Below, piece by piece: positions 5,674 through 12,183 of a stretch of DNA of 13,695 nucleotides; the first letter of the stretch is position 1; every line of letters begins with the position of its first letter. Both the position numbers and the translations under genes were made by a program. The stretch lies in assembly GCA_017397695.1 (NCBI GenBank), contig JAFQIF010000047.1, positions 1 to 13,695 of the forward strand. Reading direction: 5' to 3'. The notes beneath the pieces are model-generated. The model did no database searches and was not told the DNA's origin. It saw only the letters and a program-made list of their open reading frames with translations. This stretch comes from Clostridia bacterium (GTDB lineage: Bacteria; Bacillota_A; Clostridia; Christensenellales; Aristaeellaceae).

Positions 5674-6183
5674 TTACTTCGCGCTCGCGCAGGTGCCGCC
5701 TTCGCAGCCGGGGCAGGGCGTGCCGTGGATGATCATCAGCGCCTGCTGCAGGCCCAGAGCCAGCTGATCCGCGCAGGAAGAGCCGGACTTCTTGTTGCGG
5801 CAAACGAGGCCAAGGATAACCGGGATGACTTCGGAAGCCGGACGGCCTTCGCACATCGCGCCGATGCCCTGGGTGCCTCCGGAGCAGCCGCCCTCGTACT
5901 TCACGTTCTGGATATACTCTTCCTTGCCCGCGATATCGAAGGTCACGCTCTTGGAGCAGGAGCGGCCGTCGGTGTTGAACTTGAAGCTGCGCACGCCCTC
6001 GGCGGCCGGCTCAAGCTCTTCGATCAGCTGGCAGGGAGCAGCATTCGGCTTCCACGCAAAGGGAACCTTCTCTTCTTCTTCAGCAATTGCCATCACCGGG
6101 GACAGCGCAGACAGCGCGGCCATGCCAGCGCCCAGCTTCAGGGTATTCCTGAGGAAGTCGCGGCGGGTAGTCTTTTCCATCAT
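5674..6183 (-). CDS. Tat-exported TSCPD-domain protein
   Basis: The 169-residue protein begins with a twin-arginine signal: TTRRDFLRN (Arg7, Arg8), a mildly hydrophobic stretch GAGMAALSALSPV, and cleavage probably near MAIA-EE. The mature part is a TSCPD domain of the TIGR03905 type (about 68-150) with Cys76, Cys100 (EGGCSGG), Cys128 and Cys137 (SSCADQL). It adds Cys111 and a tail CPGC (157-160) plus Cys165. The Tat route normally carries proteins that fold or take up a cofactor before export. I chose ATG 6183 because GGAGG ends about 8 bases upstream; ATG 6180 is an alternative. It is the first gene of the minus-strand pair and is divergent from the response regulator, with which it shares its control region. 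Its function is unknown. Confidence 0.85.
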   Translation of the reverse strand: MMEKTTRRDFLRNTLKLGAGMAALSALSPVMAIAEEEEKVPFAWKPNAAPCQLIEELEPAAEGVRSFKFNTDGRSCSKSVTFDIAGKEEYIQNVKYEGGCSGGTQGIGAMCEGRPASEVIPVILGLVCRNKKSGSSCADQLALGLQQALMIIHGTPCPGCEGGTCASAK

Positions 6184-6288
6184 GATAATCTCCTCCATCA
6201 CTTTTGAACAGAATTTTGTCAGTGTTGGGTTTAAATAAAGACAATAAGCCCCTGCTGACCATGTTCTTGTGAATAGAATAACAAATAA

Positions 6289-6310
6289 TTTTGACTTTTT
6301 TTTGTCTTTT
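6289..6310. promoter_or_regulatory. Contiguous 11-bp direct repeat, candidate response-regulator site
   Basis: TTTTGACTTTT (6289-6299) is followed at once by TTTTGTCTTTT (6300-6310), with one mismatch. OmpR/PhoB-family regulators bind head-to-tail repeats with exactly this 11-bp period: a 7-base half-site with TGTC/TGAC, then a 4-base A/T spacer. It lies 33 bases upstream of the extended -10 of the regulator gene and between the divergent units, so it could serve either or both. Confidence 0.45.
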
Positions 6311-6342
6311 TCAGCCCTTTTATATGGCGATCCGACGGCCTG

Positions 6343-6351
6343 TGCTATAAT
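6343..6351 (+). promoter_or_regulatory. Extended -10 promoter of the two-component operon
   Basis: TGCTATAAT is a perfect extended -10 element (TG-N-TATAAT). No good -35 is seen at the usual distance, which extended -10 promoters tolerate and which suits activation by a bound regulator. The transcript would start near 6358, and the site GGGAG at 6371-6375 precedes ATG 6383. Confidence 0.7.
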
Positions 6352-6382
6352 GGCGTTGCATCAAAAAAATGGGAGTTTGGAC

Positions 6383-7084
6383 ATGGAAAGAATTCTGATC
6401 GCGGACGATAATGTTCAGATTACGCAGATCATCAGCGAGTTTGTGCGCCGGCAGGGCTTTGATCCGGTGACGGCGCATGACGGACGAGAGGCGCTGGAGC
6501 TTTTTCATAAAGAGAAGTTTGCCGTGATTCTGCTGGATGTGATGATGCCCTATATGGATGGCTTTGCCCTGTGCCGGGAAATCCGCCGCAGCAGCAATGT
6601 GCCCATCATCATGATCACCGCGCGCGGTGAGGACTTTGAGCGCGTGATGGGCCTGGACATTGGTGCGGACGATTACATCGTCAAGCCATTCTCCGGCGAA
6701 GAGGTGATGGCGCGCATCCGGGCGATTCTGCGCAGGATTGACCGGGCGGCTGGCCAGAGGAGCGCCGATACGCCGCTTGTCTTTGATAATCTGTCCATCC
6801 ATATCGCCGATGCGCTGGTGACCATCGACGGACATCCCGTATCGCTGACGAAGAAAGAGATGGAAATCCTGTATACGCTGGCTGAGAGCAGCGGCAAGCT
6901 CTTCTCCCGGGAGACGCTGTTGAGCCTTCTGTGGGGCTACGATTACTACGGCGACAGCCGCACGGTCGACAGCCATGTCAAGCGCCTGCGCGTGAAGCTG
7001 GATGCATACCCGCATCCGAAGTGGCAGATCAAGACCATCTGGGGCATGGGCTATAAATTCGAGGTTAAGCAGGATGAAGAATAA
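6383..7084 (+). CDS. OmpR/PhoB-family response regulator
   Basis: The 233-residue cytoplasmic transcription regulator has an N-terminal receiver domain (1-120) with acidic Asp8-Asp9, phosphoacceptor Asp52 (VILLDVMMPYMDG), switch Thr79 and Lys101 (IVKPFS). A winged-helix DNA-binding domain follows (about 135-230) with the typical LTKKEMEIL, GYDYYGDSRTVDSHVKRLRVKL recognition region and C-terminal GMGYKFEV. I chose ATG 6383 because GGGAG lies seven bases upstream and the family starts at ERILIADDN; an upstream in-frame ATG at 6269 lies before the promoter. The kinase gene overlaps its 3' end by 11 bases. The gene is divergent from the exported TSCPD pair and shares a control region holding an 11-bp direct repeat, which makes that pair the first target to consider. 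Confidence 0.93.
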   Translation: MERILIADDNVQITQIISEFVRRQGFDPVTAHDGREALELFHKEKFAVILLDVMMPYMDGFALCREIRRSSNVPIIMITARGEDFERVMGLDIGADDYIVKPFSGEEVMARIRAILRRIDRAAGQRSADTPLVFDNLSIHIADALVTIDGHPVSLTKKEMEILYTLAESSGKLFSRETLLSLLWGYDYYGDSRTVDSHVKRLRVKLDAYPHPKWQIKTIWGMGYKFEVKQDEE

Positions 7085-8531
7085 GATTGCGCAGAGGCTG
7101 ACGAAGTACTTTGTGCTTGCGCTGACTTTCTTTGCGATCATAGCAGGCAGCCTGTTTTCGGTGATGTTCGCCCGGCATACGGCCGATGTCACCAAGAGGG
7201 ATCTGTGTGCGCATGCGGTTTCCATTGCACAGACCATCGCGCATTTTACAGCCGAATGCGATCAGGGAGAATGCAAGGGCGGCGGATTCAAGGCGTATAT
7301 GCGTTATATCGGCGACGTTGCAATGAGTGAATTGTATCTGCTGGATGCGCAGGGAAACAGCGTGATCCTGGGCGAGATGGAAATGCCGGAAGAACCGCTG
7401 CCGCCAAGGGCCCTGCCGCTGGTAGGCGATGTATTTAAAACGGGCGAAGTATCCAATACCGGGTTTTCGCTCAATCCTTTCCATGCGGAGGATATGTTCG
7501 TCTGCGCGCCCGTGATCAGCAAGCAGGGGGATGTGACGCTGGCGCTGGTGATGAGCGCCAGCGTCAACAGCGTCGGTCATGCGCTGCAGGATGCGTTTTA
7601 TATGCTCACTGCCTGTCTGGCCATTGCGATGGCGATCGCGATCATCGCATCGGGCTTTCTCTCCCGCCGTTTTGTGACGCCGCTGCACAGGATGATGGAC
7701 GCGGCGACGATGATGGCCGGCGGCGATTACAGCGCGAAGACTCGGGTCAAGCAGAATGACGAGATTGGCGTGCTTGCCGCGCATATCGATGCGCTGGCCG
7801 ATCAGCTGGCCGAAGCGGAGCGGGAGCGCAGCCGGTTTGATCAGCTGCGTCAGGATTTCTTTTCGGATATTTCCCATGAGCTGCGCACGCCCATCTCCGT
7901 GCTGAAGGGATCGATTGAGCTGCTGCGCGATGAAAGCATCGACGACCTGGCGCAAAGGCGTCAGTACTATGACCAGCTCTATGCGCATGCCCATCATCTG
8001 CAGCGGCTGGTGAACGACCTGCTGGAGCTGACGCGGCTGCAGAATATCCAGTTTAAGATCGAGATGGACGTCATCAATGTCATGGACGTACTCTCGGACA
8101 CCATTCGCTTTATGCGCCAGAAGGCGGATGAAAAGCGGATTGCCGTGAGACTGGACGGCGATACGGCGCCGTTCCCTGTGCTGGGCGACTATGGCAGGCT
8201 GCGTCAGCTGATGATCATTCTGCTGGATAACGCGATCAAATTCTCGAAAGAGGACGACGAGGTCAGCATTTCGGTGCGCCGGATGCAGGCGGCCTGCGAG
8301 GTTTCGGTAACGGATCGTGGATGCGGCATCGACGAGGAAGCGCTGGAGCATATCTTTGATCGCTATTTCTATAGCCATTCCGGCAAGAACCGCAGCGGCA
8401 CGGGCCTTGGCCTGCCTATCGCCAGGGAGATTGCGCTGCGCCACGGCATGGAGCTTTCCTGCCGCAGCAAGCCGGGCGAGGGCACATGCTTTACGCTCGT
8501 GTTCCATGAGCATCAGATGACGGATATTTAA
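7074..8531 (+). CDS. Membrane sensor histidine kinase
   Basis: The 485-residue protein has two membrane segments (about 12-33 and 175-197) flanking a ~140-residue extracytoplasmic sensor. HAMP follows (about 198-250), then a HisKA domain with the phosphorylated His268 in FSDISHELRTP and a HATPase domain with N box Asn386 (LLDNAIKF), G1 DRGCGID (414-420), F-box FDRYFY and G2 GTGLGL (442-447). All catalytic motifs are intact. The sensor domain holds Cys62 and Cys67 (CDQGEC) and Cys144, unusual for a surface-exposed domain and consistent with thiol or metal sensing (inference). The start at 7074 overlaps the regulator stop, implying translational coupling; a longer in-frame ORF begins inside the regulator. 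The gene ends just before a terminator. Confidence 0.92.
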   Translation: MKNKIAQRLTKYFVLALTFFAIIAGSLFSVMFARHTADVTKRDLCAHAVSIAQTIAHFTAECDQGECKGGGFKAYMRYIGDVAMSELYLLDAQGNSVILGEMEMPEEPLPPRALPLVGDVFKTGEVSNTGFSLNPFHAEDMFVCAPVISKQGDVTLALVMSASVNSVGHALQDAFYMLTACLAIAMAIAIIASGFLSRRFVTPLHRMMDAATMMAGGDYSAKTRVKQNDEIGVLAAHIDALADQLAEAERERSRFDQLRQDFFSDISHELRTPISVLKGSIELLRDESIDDLAQRRQYYDQLYAHAHHLQRLVNDLLELTRLQNIQFKIEMDVINVMDVLSDTIRFMRQKADEKRIAVRLDGDTAPFPVLGDYGRLRQLMIILLDNAIKFSKEDDEVSISVRRMQAACEVSVTDRGCGIDEEALEHIFDRYFYSHSGKNRSGTGLGLPIAREIALRHGMELSCRSKPGEGTCFTLVFHEHQMTDI

Positions 8532-8536
8532 TTAAG

Positions 8537-8561
8537 AAAGCACAGCCGGGCTGTGCTTTTT
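8537..8561 (+). terminator. Intrinsic terminator of the two-component operon
   Basis: AAAGCACAGC pairs with GCTGTGCTTT around CGG, followed by more T. It begins five bases after the kinase stop and separates the kinase from the esterase gene. Confidence 0.9.
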
Positions 8562-8562
8562 C

Positions 8563-8591
8563 TTTACTTCACCTGCGGCGAATGATATGAT
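8563..8591 (+). promoter_or_regulatory. Sigma-A-type promoter of the esterase gene
   Basis: TTTACT (8563-8568) and TATGAT (8586-8591) are separated by 17 bases, with 4/6 and 5/6 consensus matches. It sits directly after the upstream terminator and about 54 bases before ATG 8645, so the esterase gene is an independent unit. Confidence 0.55.
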
Positions 8592-8644
8592 GAAGATACA
8601 ACAATCGTATGGCAGAGCGGAAAGAAGCGAATGGAGGAATGCGC

Positions 8645-11350
8645 ATGAAGAAGAGAATGCTCCTTGTGTGCCTGCTGCTGGCATGCCTGTTTGCGGGCAC
8701 GGCGATGGCGGGGGAAACGAAGGTAACGCTGCCTGCAGGCTATGCCGACAGCGGCTTGCGCTATCCGGTGATTTACCTGATGCCGGAGGATGGCTATGCA
8801 TCGGATGAAAGCGGCCTTGCCGGAAAGCTGAGCAATGCGATGGACAATGGACTTGGCATGCGGATGATCGTTGCGCAGGTCGTTTTTGCCGAAGAAGACG
8901 ATCCGGCTGCCGCGCTGCGCGCAGCCGTTGGCGAGGTGGAATCCGCCTATCGCGTGGCCGAAGGACCGCAGCACCGCGTGCTGCTGGGCAGCGGTGCGGG
9001 CGGCTATCTGGCGTATACGCTGGGGCTGGAAATGAAGGGCGAGTTTGGCGCGATGGTGTCCATTCGCGGCAATTTTGCGGATCATGCGTGGATTGCGAAG
9101 CTTGGCGACCTGCAGACGAGGATTGAGCAGGTGAACGCCGACGATGCGGAATACTTCAATACCGTATATACCTATATGGACGCGCCGGTAGAGGATGCGT
9201 ATTCCAACCAGCCGGGCGGCACCAATGAGCTGGGCGCGCTGTTTATCGGCTACGGCACGGGCAGCGCGGCGCACGAATACACGGTGCGCCCGGGCGCATA
9301 CGACGGTGCGTTCATCGATGAATCCGTGGCGCGCGTGATGAACCGGCTGACGGCGCGCATGCTCGGCGGCTGCGTCAGCGGCGGCGTGTCGCTGGAAAAG
9401 GCGGCGCTGACCGCCGCGGATGAGACGGCGAATGTCCGTTACAGCGTGGTGCTCGCCGAAGAATTTGACGCACTGGTATCGGACGGCAAGCCCGCCGTGG
9501 AGATTGTGATCGATGTGATCGATCCTGTGACGGGCGAGCTGCTCGACCAGCAGATCATTGCCCGGCAGGTGACGGGTCTGGGCGAAATCGCGGGCGAATG
9601 CGCCGTGAAGAATGCCGTAAACGGCACAACCTCTGCGGTGAAGCTCGGCGTGCGCACGATGGGTGCGCAGCTGGAACTGGCAACGGCGACGCTCATGCGC
9701 ATGCAGGATCCGATGATCGACGGCGATGTGCAGAAGATTGACCTGACGGGTGATTGGCATTTCAACTATACCGGCATGGATATGGTGGATGTGGCCGCGC
9801 TTGCCAAGGCGGAGTACGAAAGCTGGCCCGTTGTGCAGCCGGGCATTACCAGCTGGGAAAAGGGCTTCGGCAACATCAGCGATGAGAACGTGGCCTCCGG
9901 CTACGGCCCGGATTACTTCAATTTCTTTATCGTTGGCAGCGGCTATTATGCCAAGACATTCACCGTGCCGGCGGAGTTTGACGCGAAGGATCTTCTGCTG
10001 TCCATCGGCTACGTGGACGACCGCTGCGAGGTCTTCCTCAATGGCACGCGCGTGGGCGCGACGGGCATGGACGAAAACGGCCGGCCCACCGGTGATACCA
10101 CGTGGGCAGTGTACAGCTGCTTTGAAATCGACGAAGCGCTGCTCAATCGCGGCGGCGAAAATACCGTGATCGTGCGCGCGTGGAACGACCTGCCCTTCGG
10201 CGCGGGCGGCTGGTATGGAGGCCCGACGGCGCTGTACAGCAAGGCTGCATTCGAGCTTGAAAACGGCGGCGGTGCGAGCGAGCGCTTCTATGAGGAGAAT
10301 TTTAAATCCGAGTATGCCGCCAAGGGTCTGGGCAAGAGCGAAGCCATTCAGAACAATTACCTGATCTACCTGCCGGAAGGTTATTCTGAGTCCAATCGCC
10401 GTTATCCGACCGTCTATCTGCTCCATCAGTTCAACAGCGACCACACCTCTTACCGCGGCGACAGGGTGAATGAGCTCTTTGATGCGGGCGTGCGCGAGGG
10501 TCTGTTTGACGAGATGATCGTGGTCATCCCCAATTCCAGCGAGGAGAGCTGGTGGACGGGCGACTGGGAGAAGATGATCACGGAAGAGCTGATTCCCCAT
10601 ATCGATGGAAAGTACCGCACCATCCGCGATGCGCGCTACCGCCTGACAGCGGGCTGCTCCATGGGTGGCCAGGGCGCGATGGCCGTGGCGCTGCGCAATC
10701 CGGATTGCTTTACCGGCGCGGTGAGCTTCTTTGGTGCATTCAGCTATGGCGGGGCGAGCAGCCCGAACACCATCGCGGCGAGAGAATCCGCCGAATACAT
10801 GGACAGCTTCAGCCTGTATTTTATCTGCGGCAATCAGGATAGCTACGGTTTCGGCGTGCCGGCGATCAGCCTGCATCAGCAGCTGGAAAACATGGGCGTG
10901 AACCATCGCTTCTTCATCGATAACGGCGGCCACGACAGCGCGTTCTATATCCCGTTCTTCAAGGATGCGTTCGCCTATATCCGCTCGGATATGTATAAGA
11001 GCGACGAGGCGATCGAAACGTTGATCAAGGGTGGTCTGACTGTCGTTGGTACACAGGTAACAGCGAGAATGGATACGCTGCCCGGCATCGAAGCCTATTT
11101 GCACACCATTCCAGCCTCTTCCTATACGAGGGATCCGAATCCAGCACTTAACGCCGCGCTCACGATAACTGTTATCCAGAATGGAAAAGAAGTTGTGTAC
11201 GATTCCCCTTCGCACCGTTGCGCAGACAACTTCAGCACAGTCATCGAACTCGACGTTGCAACCAACATCAATGCTTCTCAACCGTTTGAAGTCATCCTCA
11301 CTGCCAGCATTCTTGACCGCACGATTGAGCTGGCCAGAATCAGCAAATAA
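8645..11350 (+). CDS. Large secreted multi-domain esterase
   Basis: The 901-residue exported protein has a Sec signal peptide (1-22, ending GTAMA). The first module (about 25-250) resembles an alpha/beta-hydrolase esterase, but its nucleophile elbow reads GSGAGG (115-120) with Gly where Ser is needed, so it is probably inactive. A middle beta-jelly-roll like the sugar-binding domain of beta-galactosidases follows (about 365-538; DLTGDWHFNY, KTFTVPAEF, VFLNGTRVG). The third module (about 568-780) is an active-looking esterase of the D/feruloyl-esterase fold with YLPEGY, Ser672 in GCSMGG, Asp732 in GNQD and His763 in GGHD. A beta-rich tail (about 795-901) has more A/T-rich codons. I chose ATG 8645 because GGAGG lies seven bases upstream. 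It likely removes acyl groups from plant or host glycans; the substrate is unknown. Confidence 0.82.
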   Translation: MKKRMLLVCLLLACLFAGTAMAGETKVTLPAGYADSGLRYPVIYLMPEDGYASDESGLAGKLSNAMDNGLGMRMIVAQVVFAEEDDPAAALRAAVGEVESAYRVAEGPQHRVLLGSGAGGYLAYTLGLEMKGEFGAMVSIRGNFADHAWIAKLGDLQTRIEQVNADDAEYFNTVYTYMDAPVEDAYSNQPGGTNELGALFIGYGTGSAAHEYTVRPGAYDGAFIDESVARVMNRLTARMLGGCVSGGVSLEKAALTAADETANVRYSVVLAEEFDALVSDGKPAVEIVIDVIDPVTGELLDQQIIARQVTGLGEIAGECAVKNAVNGTTSAVKLGVRTMGAQLELATATLMRMQDPMIDGDVQKIDLTGDWHFNYTGMDMVDVAALAKAEYESWPVVQPGITSWEKGFGNISDENVASGYGPDYFNFFIVGSGYYAKTFTVPAEFDAKDLLLSIGYVDDRCEVFLNGTRVGATGMDENGRPTGDTTWAVYSCFEIDEALLNRGGENTVIVRAWNDLPFGAGGWYGGPTALYSKAAFELENGGGASERFYEENFKSEYAAKGLGKSEAIQNNYLIYLPEGYSESNRRYPTVYLLHQFNSDHTSYRGDRVNELFDAGVREGLFDEMIVVIPNSSEESWWTGDWEKMITEELIPHIDGKYRTIRDARYRLTAGCSMGGQGAMAVALRNPDCFTGAVSFFGAFSYGGASSPNTIAARESAEYMDSFSLYFICGNQDSYGFGVPAISLHQQLENMGVNHRFFIDNGGHDSAFYIPFFKDAFAYIRSDMYKSDEAIETLIKGGLTVVGTQVTARMDTLPGIEAYLHTIPASSYTRDPNPALNAALTITVIQNGKEVVYDSPSHRCADNFSTVIELDVATNINASQPFEVILTASILDRTIELARISK

Positions 11351-11361
11351 TCATCCCACAC

Positions 11362-11394
11362 AAAAACCGGAGGCTTTCAAGCCTCCGGTTTTTT
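11362..11394. terminator. Bidirectional terminator after the esterase gene
   Basis: AAAAACCGGAGGC pairs with GCCTCCGGTTTTT around TTTCAA, a 13-bp perfect stem with T/A tracts. It ends the esterase transcript and can stop minus-strand transcription that reads through the nitroreductase gene. Repeat R2 abuts it directly. Confidence 0.93.
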
Positions 11395-11461
11395 GCGCGA
11401 AGCGAAGAAGGGAGTTTGAGGGACAATGTCCCTCAAGCGGGTTTGGGCGGCAGCCCAACGT
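11395..11461 (+). repeat. Dispersed intergenic repeat, copy R2
   Basis: It opens with GCGCGAAGCGAAGAAGGGAG and carries a perfect 9-bp hairpin TTGAGGGAC-AAT-GTCCCTCAA (11416-11436). A second hairpin TTGGGC-GGCA-GCCCAA (11443-11458) follows, then CCCAACGT. It fills the gap between the esterase terminator and the convergent nitroreductase stop. R3 shares nearly every base outside the first stem. Confidence 0.85.
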
Positions 11462-11465
11462 CCCC

Positions 11466-11990
11466 TTACTCCATCGTATTCGTCATGATGCGGTTTTCCT
11501 GTACCGTCCGTTCTTCGTACGTCTCCTTCGTTTTGCCCAGCGTGATGGCGCAGCAGGGCGCAAAGCCTTCGGGCAGGTTCAGCTCACAGAGAAGCTGCGG
11601 GTCCTTGTTCAGCGCGCGGATTGCGCCCCAGATATGGCAGGTGCCAAGGCCGAGGGAGACGGCGGCAAGCGCGGCATTCTGGGCGAGAATGGCGCAGTTG
11701 GAATAGGAAGAATTGTCCGTGGGGATACCGGGGAAGACGGAGGAGAAGACCATCAAAACCGGCGCGCCGTAAAGCGGATGATAATTCTTTTTGCCCAGCT
11801 GCGCGCCGGCAGAATCTTCAAGGCGCGCAAGGTAATCCGGGTTTTTGACGACGGTGATGTGTAGGCTGTCGTAGCGGCCCATGCCTACGGGCGCAGCATA
11901 GGCGGCCTTGAGGATGAGATCAAGATCCTGCTGCGTGGGCATTTCGCCGGTGTAGCTGCGGATGGAACGGCGGGAGAAGATGGCGTCCAT
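11466..11990 (-). CDS. Nitroreductase-family flavoprotein
   Basis: The 174-residue cytoplasmic FMN enzyme of the nitroreductase superfamily uses NAD(P)H to reduce nitro, quinone or similar groups; the natural substrate is unknown. Visible family features are the N-terminal SRRSIRSYTGE (6-16), which contacts the FMN phosphate, LILKAAYAAPVGMGRYDSLHITVV (26-48), the central NCAILAQNAALAAVSLGLGTCHIWG (98-122) and the C-terminal APCCAITLGKTKE flavin-contact segment. The length suits the short subfamily. GAGG lies seven bases before the ATG, and an extended -10 promoter (TGCTATAAT) lies 33 bases upstream of the start. It is transcribed divergently from mnmE and convergently with the esterase gene, so it is probably monocistronic. 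Confidence 0.9.
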   Translation of the reverse strand: MDAIFSRRSIRSYTGEMPTQQDLDLILKAAYAAPVGMGRYDSLHITVVKNPDYLARLEDSAGAQLGKKNYHPLYGAPVLMVFSSVFPGIPTDNSSYSNCAILAQNAALAAVSLGLGTCHIWGAIRALNKDPQLLCELNLPEGFAPCCAITLGKTKETYEERTVQENRIMTNTME

Positions 11991-12022
11991 ATGCGTGCCT
12001 CATTTCTGTATTTGATGCGTAT

Positions 12023-12031
12023 ATTATAGCA
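12023..12031 (-). promoter_or_regulatory. Extended -10 promoter of the nitroreductase gene
   Basis: On the minus strand the sequence reads TGCTATAAT, a perfect extended -10 element, 32 bases upstream of the ATG at 11990. No clear -35 was found. Confidence 0.65.
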
Positions 12032-12118
12032 TATGTGCAAGGCGGCGTAATCACGGATGGAATATTTCTCCGGATATGAAAGGAATGTGCGCATCGGCGC
12101 GTATGCGTATAAAAAATG

Positions 12119-12127
12119 TGGTATAAT
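12119..12127 (+). promoter_or_regulatory. Extended -10 promoter of mnmE
   Basis: TGGTATAAT is an extended -10 element about 57 bases before ATG 12184. No -35 stands out. The leader holds a small hairpin and a DnaA-box-like 9-mer before the ribosome binding site. Confidence 0.65.
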
Positions 12128-12142
12128 CGGCGGAGAAGTTTT

Positions 12143-12160
12143 GCACAATTTGCGTTGTGC
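12143..12160 (+). other. Leader hairpin of mnmE
   Basis: GCACAA (12143-12148) pairs with TTGTGC (12155-12160) around TTTGCG in the short mnmE leader. It has no T-tract and could be an operator-like dyad or a 5' stabilising stem. Confidence 0.35.
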
Positions 12161-12169
12161 TGTGGATAA
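12161..12169 (-). promoter_or_regulatory. Consensus DnaA box in the mnmE leader
   Basis: TGTGGATAA is the exact complement of TTATCCACA, the consensus DnaA box. It lies between the mnmE promoter and its GGAGGG ribosome binding site (12172-12177). A second identical 9-mer occurs at 12786-12794 inside mnmE. Occupancy by DnaA is not shown. Confidence 0.4.
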
Positions 12170-12183
12170 ACGGAGGGAACCGT

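Noticed and set aside
6269..6382. Upstream in-frame extension of the response regulator
   Set aside because: The extension lies before the TGCTATAAT promoter and lacks a ribosome binding site; the receiver domain begins at ATG 6383.
7065..8513. Long minus-strand frame opposite the sensor kinase
   Set aside because: It is a shadow of an unmistakable histidine kinase and has no family features.
8564..11281. 905-residue minus-strand open frame opposite the esterase gene
   Set aside because: It is a His/Arg/Ala-rich mirror frame produced by GC-biased codons on the plus strand; the esterase frame has a signal peptide, promoter, ribosome binding site and catalytic motifs.
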